A DNA stretch of 64,000 nucleotides from Pseudomonas xionganensis (GTDB taxonomy: Bacteria; Pseudomonadota; Gammaproteobacteria; Pseudomonadales; Pseudomonadaceae): contig NZ_WKJZ01000003.1 of assembly GCF_009763245.1 (NCBI RefSeq), positions 186,001 to 250,000 of the forward strand. The letters are read 5' to 3'. The translations under genes and the position numbers were made by a program. The notes beneath the pieces were generated by a model. The model searched no databases, had not been told where the DNA came from, and worked only from the letters and a program-made list of their open reading frames with translations. Shown here piece after piece: positions 11,585 to 21,273 of this stretch. The stretch's first letter is position 1; each line of letters opens with the position of its first letter.

Positions 11585-12613
11585 ATGAAGCTCAACCCCG
11601 CGCAACTCGGTAAACACCTGCAAGGCAACCTGGCGCCTGTCTATGTGGTCAGCGGCGATGAACCGCTGCTTTGCCAGGAAGCCTGCGACGCCATTCGCCA
11701 GGCCTGCCGCCAGCAGGGTTTCAGCGAGCGGCAGGTATTCAATGCCGACAACCAGTTCGACTGGGGGCACCTGCTACAGGCCAGTGCCAGCCTTTCGCTG
11801 TTCGCCGAAAGACGCCTGCTGGAGCTGCGCATGCCCACCGGCAAGCCCAGCGACAAGGGCGCCGCATTGCTGGAATATCTGGCCCGCCCGGCCGAAGATA
11901 CCGTGCTGCTGATCAGCCTGCCGAAACTGGATGGCAGCACCCAGAAGAGCAAATGGGCCAAGAGCCTGATCGAAGGTGCCCACTGCCAGTTTCTGCAGAT
12001 ATGGCCGGTAGACGCGGGTCAACTGCCACAGTGGATTCGCCAGCGCCTGAGCCAGGCCGGCCTCAGTGCCAGTGCCGAAGCGGTGGATATGATCAGCATC
12101 CGCGTGGAAGGCAACCTGCTGGCGGCCGCCCAGGAAATCGAGAAACTCAAACTGCTGGCCGAGGGCAACCAGGTGGACCTGGCCACGGTACAGGCCGCGG
12201 TTTCCGACAGCGCCCGCTTCGACGTCTTCGGTCTGATCGACTGCGCCCTAAATGGCGAAGCCAGCCATGCCCTGCGTATGCTCGAAGGCCTGCGCGGTGA
12301 AGGCGTGGAAGCGCCGGTCATCCTCTGGGCCCTGGCTCGTGAGGTGCGCCTGCTGGCCAGTATCGCCCAGCAATACAGCCAGGGCACCCCACTGGAGAAA
12401 GCCTTCAGCTCGGCCCGCCCGCCAGTCTGGGACAAACGCCGCCCGCTGGTCAGCAAGGCCCTGCAACGCCACTCGGCCGCCCGCTGGGCACACCTGCTGC
12501 GCGATGCCCAGCAGATCGACGCCCAGATCAAGGGGCAGGCCCAGGGCGCCCCCTGGAGCGGCCTGAGCCTGCTGACCCTGGCGATCTGCGGCCAGCGCCT
12601 GCGCCTCAAATAG
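11585..12613 (+). CDS. holA: DNA polymerase III subunit delta
   Basis: Clamp-loader delta subunit, which opens the beta clamp. The 342 residues show the family N-terminus (MKLNPAQLGKHLQGNLAPVYVVSGDEPLLCQEACDAIR is characteristic; the clamp-contact part is the region near residue 65-75, LSLFAERRLLELR), the AAA+-like middle (TVLLISLPKLDG) and the helical collar domain. As in other delta subunits, no functional Walker A is present. It follows lptE in the conserved leuS-lptE-holA order. Confidence 0.93.
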   Translation: MKLNPAQLGKHLQGNLAPVYVVSGDEPLLCQEACDAIRQACRQQGFSERQVFNADNQFDWGHLLQASASLSLFAERRLLELRMPTGKPSDKGAALLEYLARPAEDTVLLISLPKLDGSTQKSKWAKSLIEGAHCQFLQIWPVDAGQLPQWIRQRLSQAGLSASAEAVDMISIRVEGNLLAAAQEIEKLKLLAEGNQVDLATVQAAVSDSARFDVFGLIDCALNGEASHALRMLEGLRGEGVEAPVILWALAREVRLLASIAQQYSQGTPLEKAFSSARPPVWDKRRPLVSKALQRHSAARWAHLLRDAQQIDAQIKGQAQGAPWSGLSLLTLAICGQRLRLK

Positions 12614-12698
12614 GTCGCAGCTCGCGTCAGCTGGACAGCTGTGCAACGGCAGCGCATGATCTGCGCACCATGCCGTGCAATCACTTAGAGGAATCCTC

Positions 12699-12857
12699 AT
12701 GGCCAAGCAACGCAAGAAAGGCCTCAACCAGGCCAAGTCCCTGATCACACACCCTCTGTTCCGTTGTCGACAGGAAAAACCGGCCAAAGGCAAAGGCAGC
12801 TACCGCCGCGAAGCCTCCCAGCAAAACTGGGAGGCTTCTTGCTTTCTGGCGGCGTGA
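12699..12857 (+). CDS. arfA: Alternative ribosome-rescue factor A
   Basis: A 52-residue protein that recruits RF2 to ribosomes stalled on stopless mRNA when tmRNA is insufficient. Recognised by THPLFRCRQEKPAKGKGSYRR at residues 17-37 and the NWEAS segment at 43-47. The start is the ATG at 12699 with AGAGGAA 5 bases upstream. Codons 38-47 are written entirely with the two arms and loop of a terminator hairpin, so most transcripts should end around codon 48 without a stop codon. This is the known arfA scheme: nonstop mRNA is tagged by tmRNA, and active protein accumulates only when tmRNA fails. The last residues (CFLAA) follow the hairpin and would be dispensable. Confidence 0.92.
   Translation: MAKQRKKGLNQAKSLITHPLFRCRQEKPAKGKGSYRREASQQNWEASCFLAA
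12810..12847 (+). terminator. Intrinsic terminator inside arfA
   Basis: GAAGCCTCCCAG (12810-12821) and CTGGGAGGCTTC (12827-12838) form a perfect 12-bp stem with a CAAAA loop, followed by TTGCTTTCT. It lies inside the arfA reading frame, ending 19 bases before the stop, in phase with codons 38-47. RNase III cleavage of the stem would likewise give stopless mRNA. Confidence 0.88.
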
Positions 12858-12929
12858 AAGCACCGCCACAGCTCGCCCGGATGGCCTTTCATGCTAAGGT
12901 AAGGGCCTGCAAAACCTGCCGAGACCGCC

Positions 12930-14213
12930 ATGCCCCATCTGTTTCTTCGTGGCCTGATCAACAGTGCCACGGCCTGCGCCCTGCTCCTGCTCACTGCCTG
13001 CGCTGAGGTACCTGCGTCAACCCTTGCCGCCGCGACGACCACTGCAAGCCCAGAACCTGCCACCACAGCCGCCAGCCAACCCATCAGCCCAACACCGCTA
13101 CTGAGTTTTGCCGAATGGCGCATGCTGCTGCGCAGCGATGCCATCGCCGCCGGCATCGATGCCGAGCTGTTTGACCGCACCTTCGCCACTATCAGCCTGG
13201 ATCCCAAGGTCATCGCCGCCGATAGCAGCCAACCGGAATTCACCCGTCCGATTTGGGACTATATCGACGGCGCCGTTTCCGTCTCCCGTATTGCCCAGGG
13301 CCGCCTGCTCAAGGCCCAGCACCGGCCGACGCTAAAAGCCATCCGCAGCGCCTATGCCGTTGACCATGAAGTACTGATTGCCATCTGGGGTATGGAAAGC
13401 AATTACGGCAGCAATATCGGCAGCCACAACGTGATCCGCTCCCTCACCACCCTGGCCTACGATGGCCGTCGCCAGGTGTTCTGGCGCAGCCAGCTGCTGG
13501 CCGCGCTGCAGATCCTGCAGGCCGGTGACGGCCCGGCGCAGGGGCTGATCGGCTCCTGGGCAGGCGCCATGGGCCAGACCCAGTTTATGCCGACCACTTT
13601 CAATCAACATGCCGTGGACTTTGATGGCGATGGCCACCGCGACCTGTGGAACTCCACCCCCGACGCCCTGGCGTCCGCCGCCCATTACCTGCAGGCATCG
13701 GGCTGGGAAAATGGCCAACCCTGGGGCTTTGAAGTCAGCCTGCCAGCGGGTTTCGATTATGCCCAGGCCGACCCGGACATCCGCCGCAGCCTGAGCGAAT
13801 GGCGCGCGCTCGGGGTCAACCCGCTCAGAGCCGTCAAGGCCAAAGAGCAGAGTCTGGCGACCCTGTTTCTCCCTGCCGGACACCGTGGTCCTGCCTTCCT
13901 GCTGCTGAACAACTTCCGCAGCATTCTCAAGTACAACAACTCCACGGCTTACGCCCTGGCCATTGGCTTGCTCTCTGACGCGCTGGACGGTAACCCCGGG
14001 GTACAAGCCGACTGGCCTCGACACGAGCGCCAGCTAAATCGCAGCGAACGCATTGCCCTGCAGACTGGCCTTGATGCCCGCGGCTTCGACCCCGGCCCCG
14101 CCGACGGGATCATCGGCGCCAATACGCGCCGTGCAATTCGCGCCTTCCAGCAGAGCCTCGGCCTGCCGCCTGACGGCTACCCTACCCCTGCCCTGCTGCT
14201 GCAACTGCAATAG
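12930..14213 (+). CDS. Lipoprotein lytic murein transglycosylase with peptidoglycan-binding domain
   Basis: Probable membrane-bound lytic transglycosylase of the MltB (SltB, family 3) type that cleaves glycan strands to 1,6-anhydroMurNAc ends. The 427 residues start with a lipoprotein signal (lipobox LLTAC near residue 24) and a Thr/Ala/Pro-rich linker to about 55. The catalytic region follows, with WGMESNYGSNIGSHNVI (Glu near 154) and GSWAGAMGQTQFMPTTF. The C-terminus (about 370-427) is a PG_binding_1 domain (GLDARGFDPGPADGIIGANTRRAI). It is distinct from the mltB at 20246. Confidence 0.9.
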   Translation: MPHLFLRGLINSATACALLLLTACAEVPASTLAAATTTASPEPATTAASQPISPTPLLSFAEWRMLLRSDAIAAGIDAELFDRTFATISLDPKVIAADSSQPEFTRPIWDYIDGAVSVSRIAQGRLLKAQHRPTLKAIRSAYAVDHEVLIAIWGMESNYGSNIGSHNVIRSLTTLAYDGRRQVFWRSQLLAALQILQAGDGPAQGLIGSWAGAMGQTQFMPTTFNQHAVDFDGDGHRDLWNSTPDALASAAHYLQASGWENGQPWGFEVSLPAGFDYAQADPDIRRSLSEWRALGVNPLRAVKAKEQSLATLFLPAGHRGPAFLLLNNFRSILKYNNSTAYALAIGLLSDALDGNPGVQADWPRHERQLNRSERIALQTGLDARGFDPGPADGIIGANTRRAIRAFQQSLGLPPDGYPTPALLLQLQ

Positions 14214-14220
14214 CCGCCCC

Positions 14221-14258
14221 ATGGCCAGCGTTGCGCCCATGCGCGCAACGCTGGCCAT
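14221..14258. terminator. 16-bp perfect stem-loop after the transglycosylase
   Basis: ATGGCCAGCGTTGCGC (14221-14236) and GCGCAACGCTGGCCAT (14243-14258) pair perfectly around a 6-nt loop, six bases after the stop codon. No T-run follows, so it is a transcript-end stabiliser or a Rho-assisted end rather than a classical intrinsic terminator. Confidence 0.55.
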
Positions 14259-14372
14259 CATCCGCACCCTTGCCTGCCGACTACACTTGAGCAACGGCGC
14301 CTGCTGCCGATAGCCCGGTCACCGGGCCATTGAACAGGTGCGCCCTCCTTTAGCGGCTAAAGGTGCCTTGCG

Positions 14373-15689
14373 ATGTTCAATAAGAAACTAAAAGAAGAGC
14401 TGGCCCAGATGCGTGAAGAACTGGCCAGCCTGCGGCAGATCCGCGACTCGATCTACAGCGAGATGCTGGTTCTGGAGATCGAGGCCGATGGCAAGATCCG
14501 CTTTGCCAACGACGACTTTCTCAGCGAAATGCACTATAGCCGCGACGCGTTGCTGGGACGCAGCCTGGACTCACTGATCCCCGACTCCTTCCGTGGCGAA
14601 GCCAACTACCAGAAACTGCAACAGGCCCTGCACCAGCGCGAGCATCTATGTGGTGCCTTTCGCCTGCTGCGTGGCAACGACCAAGAAGCCTGGCTGCGGG
14701 CCGTCTGGCAGCCGGTACTGAATGGCCGCGGCGAATTGCTCTACTTCGCCTGTTTTGCCACCGACCTGACCCGCACCATTGCGACCTCCCGCGAACACGA
14801 GGGCCTGATTGGCGCCCTGCTGCGCTCCACAGCAGTCATCGAGTTCAACCTGGACGGGGAGGTACTGACCGCCAACCAGCGTTTTCTTGACGGCATGGGC
14901 TATCGTCTCGAACAGATCCAGGGCAAGCACCATCGACAGTTCTGCGAGGCGCAAGAGTACAACTCACAGGCCTATCACGATTTCTGGGCCAGTCTAAACC
15001 GCGGCGAGTATGTGGCCGGGCGCTTCAAACGGGTGGATAGTGCCGGACGTACCGTCTGGCTGGAGGCCTCCTACAACCCCATAGTCGACAGCCACAACAG
15101 ACTGTACAAGGTGGTCAAGTTCGCCACCGTGATCACCGACCAGATCAATCAGGAGAACGCGGTGGCCGAAGCGGCCAGGATGGCCTACAGCATCTCCCAA
15201 CAGACCGATGCCAGCGCCCACAAGGGCGCCAGTGTGGTCAGCCAGACAGTGGACGTGATGCAGCGCATCGCCCGCCAGATGCAGGAGGCCAGCGATGGCA
15301 TAGAGGCCCTGGACAAGCAGTCGCAGCTGATCAGCACCATCATGCAGACCATCCGCGGCATTGCCGACCAGACCAACCTGCTGGCCCTCAATGCGGCCAT
15401 CGAAGCGGCCCGGGCGGGCGATCAGGGCCGCGGCTTTGCCGTGGTGGCCGACGAAGTGCGGCAACTGGCCGGCCGCACCAGCCAGGCCACCGAGGAAATC
15501 GTCGATGTGGTGCAGAAGAACCAGCAACTGGCTCAACAGGCGGTGGGCAGCATGGCCAGCAGCCGCCAGCAGGCCGAACAGGGCCTGGGCCTGGCCAACG
15601 AGGCGGGTACCGTGATTGTGGAGATTCAGGAAGGCGCCAAACAGGTGGTGCAGGCGGTGGAGCAGTTCGCCAGCCAGTTGCATCACTGA
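14373..15689 (+). CDS. Soluble PAS-PAS methyl-accepting chemotaxis protein (BdlA-like)
   Basis: Cytoplasmic chemoreceptor-type protein of 438 residues with no membrane span. A short coiled coil ([17 protein letters not shown]) is followed by two PAS domains (about 25-130 and 145-260). The C-terminal receiver-contact hairpin carries the conserved [32 protein letters not shown] core near 330-360. This layout is that of BdlA, the P. aeruginosa biofilm-dispersion sensor, and of Aer-like energy sensors. I do not assign bdlA because several paralogues share this architecture. It likely docks CheA/CheW through the hairpin tip. Confidence 0.85.
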   Translation: MFNKKLKEELAQMREELASLRQIRDSIYSEMLVLEIEADGKIRFANDDFLSEMHYSRDALLGRSLDSLIPDSFRGEANYQKLQQALHQREHLCGAFRLLRGNDQEAWLRAVWQPVLNGRGELLYFACFATDLTRTIATSREHEGLIGALLRSTAVIEFNLDGEVLTANQRFLDGMGYRLEQIQGKHHRQFCEAQEYNSQAYHDFWASLNRGEYVAGRFKRVDSAGRTVWLEASYNPIVDSHNRLYKVVKFATVITDQINQENAVAEAARMAYSISQQTDASAHKGASVVSQTVDVMQRIARQMQEASDGIEALDKQSQLISTIMQTIRGIADQTNLLALNAAIEAARAGDQGRGFAVVADEVRQLAGRTSQATEEIVDVVQKNQQLAQQAVGSMASSRQQAEQGLGLANEAGTVIVEIQEGAKQVVQAVEQFASQLHH

Positions 15690-15813
15690 TATCCCTGCAA
15701 TGCTCAGCGAGCATCGGATGCCCTGCGGACTGAGCAGTCAGCTTCTGTGATAAACTGCGCGCCGGCCACAAGCCGACCCGTCCACGGAGCCTCTAGCGGA
15801 GCCCAGATTGCCG

Positions 15814-16866
<1,053 letters not shown>

Positions 16867-16885
16867 TCCCCAGACTGGTCAACCC

Positions 16886-16960
16886 CGTAGGGTGGATAAC
16901 GCCTTATCCATCCACCAGACGCTACACAGAGTGGATGAAAAGAGCGTCATCCACCCTACG
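16886..16960. repeat. CGTAGGGTGGAT palindrome (repeat family B)
   Basis: CGTAGGGTGGAT (16886-16897) pairs with ATCCACCCTACG (16949-16960), with inner hairpins formed by GTGGATAA/TTATCCAtCCAC and GTGGATGA/TCATCCAC. It lies exactly between the convergent lipA and lipB genes. Confidence 0.8.
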
Positions 16961-16985
16961 GACTGCCCCAGGTTACTCGCCGTCC

Positions 16986-17603
16986 CTACGAGTAGCCCAG
17001 TCTCTTGCGCAGCGCCTGCTCCAGGCGCTGCGCCACCTCGTCCAGAGGCGCTGGCGTATCCAGCAGATCGCGCAGCTGTACCATCTTCAGCCCGGCATAG
17101 CCACACGGGTTGATGCGCTGGAAGGGCGTCATGTCCATGTCGACGTTCAGCGCCAGGCCGTGAAAGGAACAGCCACGGCTGACCCGCAGCCCCAAGGAGG
17201 CAATCTTCTCGCCCTTGACGTAGACCCCGGGCGCATCGGCCTTGGGCGCGGCCTCGATGCCATAGCCGGCCAGGACATCCACCAGGCTCTGCTCCATGGC
17301 GGTCACCAGCTCACGCACACCCAGATCCAGACGACGCAGATCCAGCATCAGGTAAGCCACCAGCTGACCCGGGCCGTGATAGGTCACCTGACCACCGCGC
17401 TCGACCTGCACCACCGGAATATCACCGGGTGCCAGCAGATGTTCGGCCTTGCCGGCCTGGCCCTGGGTGAACACCCTGGGATGCTGCAGCAGCCAGATTT
17501 CGTCAGGGGTGTGTTCATCGCGCTCGACGGTCAAGCGGCGCATGGCTTCCAGAGTCGGCAAGTAGTCTGCCAACCCCAGCTGGCGCACGATCAGTTCGGG
17601 CAC
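16986..17603 (-). CDS. lipB: Octanoyl-ACP:protein N-octanoyltransferase
   Basis: Transfers octanoate from ACP to lipoyl domains, supplying the substrate of LipA. The 205 residues show [23 protein letters not shown] (near 70-92), the catalytic Lys region [15 protein letters not shown] and the NPCGYAGL loop with the active-site Cys. The start is GTG, overlapping the upstream ybeD stop by one base (TAGTG), which indicates translational coupling. It is the last gene of the minus-strand block. Confidence 0.95.
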   Translation of the reverse strand: MPELIVRQLGLADYLPTLEAMRRLTVERDEHTPDEIWLLQHPRVFTQGQAGKAEHLLAPGDIPVVQVERGGQVTYHGPGQLVAYLMLDLRRLDLGVRELVTAMEQSLVDVLAGYGIEAAPKADAPGVYVKGEKIASLGLRVSRGCSFHGLALNVDMDMTPFQRINPCGYAGLKMVQLRDLLDTPAPLDEVAQRLEQALRKRLGYS

Positions 17604-17881
17604 TAGAGCACCATATGCACGCGGCCTGTGGCACGCAGGTCAACGTGAATGGCCTGCAACTGCTCGACCCCGGTGGCGGTGATCAGCACCTGCACCGAGA
17701 GGAAGTTGCCATTGCGGCTGTCACGCACGACCAGGGTGGAGGCATCCAGATCCGGGGCATGGCGCTGGATCACCTCGATCACCAGATCGGAGAACCCTTC
17801 ACCTGCGGTACCGATCACCTTGATCGGATAACGCTCGCAGGGAAAATCGATTTTCGGGGCTTGTACGTCGGTATCGGTCAT
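17603..17881 (-). CDS. ybeD: DUF493 family protein YbeD
   Basis: A 92-residue ferredoxin-fold protein of the YbeD/DUF493 family ([30 protein letters not shown]-terminal [15 protein letters not shown]). The family is consistently linked to lipB or dacA and may have an ACT-like regulatory fold; its function is unproved. The start is set at [13 protein letters not shown] (17881) because the frame's 19 earlier codons have no family resemblance. It sits between dacC and lipB, as in E. coli. Confidence 0.9.
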   Translation of the reverse strand: MTDTDVQAPKIDFPCERYPIKVIGTAGEGFSDLVIEVIQRHAPDLDASTLVVRDSRNGNFLSVQVLITATGVEQLQAIHVDLRATGRVHMVL

Positions 17882-17943
17882 AACATTCGAGGCTTGTGGC
17901 CCGCTCCAGAAGGCCCGCGCTGGATAGGTGCGGGCCATAACAG

Positions 17944-19119
17944 TTAATTGAACAGTCCGTAGAAGAACAGGCGAATGCTATCCCACAGGCGACGGAAGAA
18001 ACTGCCCTGCTCAACCGCCTCCAGAGCGACCAGATCAGCACTGTGGACTATTTCCTCACCCAGTTTAACTTCGACCTTGCCGATTACTTCCCCCTGGGCG
18101 ATCGGCGCGGTGAGCTGAGGGTTGAGCACCATCGCAGCTTGCAGTTTATCCAGCTGGCCTTTGGCCAGGGTCAGGGTCAGGTCCGAGGCCAGGCCGGCCT
18201 TGACCTGACGCGCCTGGCCCTTCCAGACCTGCGCCTGAGCCAGCTCCTGACCCTGCTGATAGAAGGTGCGGGACTCGAAGAAGCGGAAGCCATAGGTCAG
18301 CAGCTTCTGGGTTTCCGCAGCCCGCGCCGACTCGCTGACAGTGCCGAAGACCGAGGTAATCATGCGCGCGCCATCACGCACGGCCGACGCTACCAGGCAA
18401 TAACCGGCTTCCTCGGTGTGCCCGGTTTTCAAGCCATCGACCGTTTTGTCACGCCACAGCAGCAGGTTGCGATTGCCCTGCTTGATGTTGTTCCAGACAA
18501 ACTCCTTCTGCGCATAGATGGCGTAGTGTTCCTGATCCTCATTGATAATGGCGCGAGCCAGAATGGCCATGTCATGGGCACTGGAGTAATGCTCGGGATG
18601 CGGCAGCCCGGTGGCGTTCATGAAATGGCTGTTACGCATGCCCAGGCGCGCGGCGGTTTCATTCATCATGTCGGCGAAGGCATCTTCGCTGCCGGCGATG
18701 TACTCGGCCAGGGCAATGCTGGCATCGTTGCCCGACTGAATGATCACGCCATGCAGCAGGTCATCCACTGTGGCCTGGCTGTTGACCGGCAGAAACATGG
18801 TGGAGCCGCCGGAGGCCGCCCCGCCCGTGCGCCAGGCGTGCTCGCTGATAGGCACCAGATCCTGCTCGCCGATCTTGCCCTTACGGATTTCCAGGGTGGC
18901 GATATAAGCGGTCATCAGTTTGGTCAGGCTGGCCGGCGGCAGGCGCTGGTCGCCGTTGTTTTCCACCAGCACCTGGCCGGTGGCGGCATCCAGCAGCACA
19001 TAGGATTTGGCGGCAAGCTGGGGCGCTGCAGGAATAGCCGACGGGTTGGCCCAGGCAATCGGCGCGCCGAGCAGGAGCAGTGACAGGAAAATGCGTTGCG
19101 CAAAGCTGGTGATGTTCAT
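17944..19119 (-). CDS. dacC: D-alanyl-D-alanine carboxypeptidase (PBP5-type)
   Basis: Low-molecular-weight penicillin-binding protein that trims the terminal D-Ala of peptidoglycan pentapeptides. The 391 residues begin with a signal peptide ([24 protein letters not shown]), so the start is 19119, not the longer frame. The active-site motifs SLTK (near 65), SGN (near 130) and KTG (near 232) are intact. A PBP5 C-terminal beta domain and an amphipathic membrane-attachment helix ([17 protein letters not shown]) end the protein. The symbol follows Pseudomonas usage; dacA would be the enteric name. Confidence 0.93.
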   Translation of the reverse strand: MNITSFAQRIFLSLLLLGAPIAWANPSAIPAAPQLAAKSYVLLDAATGQVLVENNGDQRLPPASLTKLMTAYIATLEIRKGKIGEQDLVPISEHAWRTGGAASGGSTMFLPVNSQATVDDLLHGVIIQSGNDASIALAEYIAGSEDAFADMMNETAARLGMRNSHFMNATGLPHPEHYSSAHDMAILARAIINEDQEHYAIYAQKEFVWNNIKQGNRNLLLWRDKTVDGLKTGHTEEAGYCLVASAVRDGARMITSVFGTVSESARAAETQKLLTYGFRFFESRTFYQQGQELAQAQVWKGQARQVKAGLASDLTLTLAKGQLDKLQAAMVLNPQLTAPIAQGEVIGKVEVKLGEEIVHSADLVALEAVEQGSFFRRLWDSIRLFFYGLFN

Positions 19120-19174
19120 CCGTCTCTCTAGATTGCTAATGGTCGAACAGGCTCGGTGGCCATAGGTTGCGATG

Positions 19175-19200
19175 CCCTGGCGGGCATAAACCCGCCAGGG
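19175..19200. repeat. 10-bp stem-loop between rlpA and dacC
   Basis: CCCTGGCGGG and CCCGCCAGGG pair perfectly around CATAAA in the 119-base gap after the rlpA stop. There is no T-run on the minus strand. It may partly separate dacC expression from the upstream rod-shape genes or protect the rlpA transcript end. Confidence 0.55.
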
Positions 19201-19238
19201 TTGTGCGTTAGTCCAGCGGGAAATGAATAAGTGCCCGA

Positions 19239-20246
19239 TCAATCCGCCTTGACCAGGGCCGGCTGCCCCAGGTTGGCCAGACGCAGGCTGTCCTGCAGCT
19301 GCTCAGCCTCGCCCTGACTGCTCAACGGTCCCAGGCGCACGCGGTGCAGGATCTGCTGATTGCGCACCACTGAGCTGATGAACACCGGAGCACTCACCGT
19401 ATCGCTCAGCTTGGCCTTGAGCAGCTCCGCAGCGTCCGGGTTGGCGAAGGCGCCCACCTGGAGATACAGGCCAGAGGCTGCGACTGAAGCGTTTTTTTTT
19501 GCGTCAATCTGCACCGGCAGGACGGCGGCGGCGTGCTGCTGAGGAGGCGGATTGTACTGCTCGACTGGCTTGGCCACGGGCTGAGTGCTGACCGTAACCG
19601 GTGCAGCCTGCTTGGCTGCAGCCAGGACCATGGGCACCGGCTTGCCCTGCTCGGCCCACCACTCATGGGGGTCGATACCCTCGACCTTGACCTGCGCCGT
19701 GCCCTGCTCGGCATAGCCGAGTTTCTTCGCCGCGGCAAAGGACAGGTCAATAATACGATCGGAATAGAAAGGCCCGCGATCATTGACCCGCAGCACCACG
19801 CTCTTGCCGTTCTCCAGATTGGTCACCCGCACATAGCTGGGCAGCGGCAGGGTCTTGTGCGCCGCGGTCATGCCGTACAGATCGTAGGTTTCGCCGTTGG
19901 CCGTGGCCTGGCCGTGGAACTTGGTGCCATACCAGGAAGCTGGGCCGATGGCCTGATAACGACGCGCGTCCTGAATCGGGTAGTACTGCTTGCCAAACAC
20001 GGTATAGGGGCTGGCCTTGACCGAGCCGTAATGCGGCATCGGCACGGCATCCGGGATACGTGATACGTCCACATCCCACCAGGGCGCACCATCACGGTTG
20101 GGCCGACTGAAGTCCGCCGGCCCGGAGATACCCCCGCTCGGCTGGCCGACAGGAGCCACAGGCTGTGGCGGCCGCGAGCTGGAGCAGCTGACCAGCAGCA
20201 GGGCCAGGCCGCCCAGGGCAACAGGTTGCAAGGCGCGCTTGAACAT
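19239..20246 (-). CDS. rlpA: Septal-ring lytic transglycosylase RlpA
   Basis: Outer-membrane lipoprotein; in P. aeruginosa RlpA cleaves glycan strands lacking stem peptides and helps daughter-cell separation. The 335 residues have a lipobox (LLLVSCSSS, Cys near 21), a double-psi beta-barrel domain about 103-180 with the ASWYGTKFHGQATANGE and VRVNDRGPF motifs, and a C-terminal SPOR domain (about 258-333) that targets denuded septal glycan. A run of eight T on the plus strand (19493-19500), which is a poly-A/Lys stretch (KKN) in the gene, is a possible slippage site. The ATG overlaps the mltB stop by one base. Confidence 0.94.
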   Translation of the reverse strand: MFKRALQPVALGGLALLLVSCSSSRPPQPVAPVGQPSGGISGPADFSRPNRDGAPWWDVDVSRIPDAVPMPHYGSVKASPYTVFGKQYYPIQDARRYQAIGPASWYGTKFHGQATANGETYDLYGMTAAHKTLPLPSYVRVTNLENGKSVVLRVNDRGPFYSDRIIDLSFAAAKKLGYAEQGTAQVKVEGIDPHEWWAEQGKPVPMVLAAAKQAAPVTVSTQPVAKPVEQYNPPPQQHAAAVLPVQIDAKKNASVAASGLYLQVGAFANPDAAELLKAKLSDTVSAPVFISSVVRNQQILHRVRLGPLSSQGEAEQLQDSLRLANLGQPALVKAD

Positions 20247-21256
20247 CAGTTGGAACCCCGCGCAGCCACCAGCAGTTCAGCCAGCTGATTGACGGCCATG
20301 GCGTACATCACGCTGCGGTTGTAGCGCGTGATCACATAGAAATTGGGCAACCCCATCCAGTATTCCTCCCCCTCGGCGCCGTCCAGGCGAAAGGCCGTTA
20401 CCGGCAGATCAGACGCCAGGCCATCATCACTGCTCCAGCCCAGGGTCTCAAGCTCGGCCACGTTCTTCACCGGGTCCAGCCCCTGCGTCAGCCCCTGTTC
20501 AAAGGTAGCTCCCTGCACGCGGGCACGACTGGCTACCTGACCGGCGGCCTGCCAACCATGCTGTTTGAAGTAGCTGGCCACGCTGCCGATGGCATCCACC
20601 GGATTGGTCCAGATATTGATGCGGCCATCACCGTCGAAGTCCACGGCATAGGCGCGGAAACTGCTCGGCATAAACTGCGGCAGCCCCATGGCACCGGCGT
20701 AGGAGCCCTTGAGACTGAGGGGCTCGACCTGCTCCTCGCGGGTCAGCATAAGGAACTCACGCAGTTCCTTGCGGAAAAAGGGCGCACGCGGCGGATAGTC
20801 GAAGGCCAGGGTGGACAGCGCATCCATCACCCGCCAGCTGCCGGTATTGCCACCGTAGAAGGTTTCCACGCCGATGATGGCGACGATGAACTGAGGCGGC
20901 ACGCCATATTCGGCCTCGGCTTTCTGCAGCGCCGCTTCATGCTGCTTCCAGAAGTCCACACCGCGACTGATGCGCGCGTCGGTGATAAAGATCGGACGAT
21001 ACTCGCTCCAGGGCTTGACCCGCTCGGCCGGCCGCGAGATGGCGTCGAGAATCGCCTGCTTGCGCTCCACGCCGGCGAACAGTTCAGTCAGTTGTTCGCT
21101 AACAAAGCCGTAGTCGCGGCTCATCTCCTCGATAAACTCGGCAACCTGCGCGGACTGCTGATAATCCGCCGCCACGGCGTGCGGGCCGCAGCCAAGCAGC
21201 CCTGCCAGGGCCAGGGCACAGGCTTTGGATACCGACCAACCACCTAGTTTCTGCAT
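20246..21256 (-). CDS. mltB: Lytic murein transglycosylase B
   Basis: Family-3 lytic transglycosylase (called SltB1 in P. aeruginosa). The 336 residues begin with a signal peptide (MQKLGGWSVSKACALALAGLLGC). The catalytic Glu lies in GVETFYGGNTGSWRVMDAL, followed by GSYAGAMGLPQFMPSSFRAYAVDFDGDG. The Cys at LLGC could be a lipobox, although GCGP is not an ideal one, so it is either a lipoprotein or soluble periplasmic. The start at 21256 is preferred over 21292, which lies within rodA. Its stop overlaps the rlpA start (TGATG). Confidence 0.92.
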   Translation of the reverse strand: MQKLGGWSVSKACALALAGLLGCGPHAVAADYQQSAQVAEFIEEMSRDYGFVSEQLTELFAGVERKQAILDAISRPAERVKPWSEYRPIFITDARISRGVDFWKQHEAALQKAEAEYGVPPQFIVAIIGVETFYGGNTGSWRVMDALSTLAFDYPPRAPFFRKELREFLMLTREEQVEPLSLKGSYAGAMGLPQFMPSSFRAYAVDFDGDGRINIWTNPVDAIGSVASYFKQHGWQAAGQVASRARVQGATFEQGLTQGLDPVKNVAELETLGWSSDDGLASDLPVTAFRLDGAEGEEYWMGLPNFYVITRYNRSVMYAMAVNQLAELLVAARGSN

Positions 21257-21273
21257 TGCACTTGTTATCCCGA

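Noticed and set aside
19493..19500. Poly-T run in rlpA as a frameshifted pseudogene signal
   Set aside because: The reading frame is intact on both sides, with DPBB and SPOR domains in one frame; it is only a possible slippage site.
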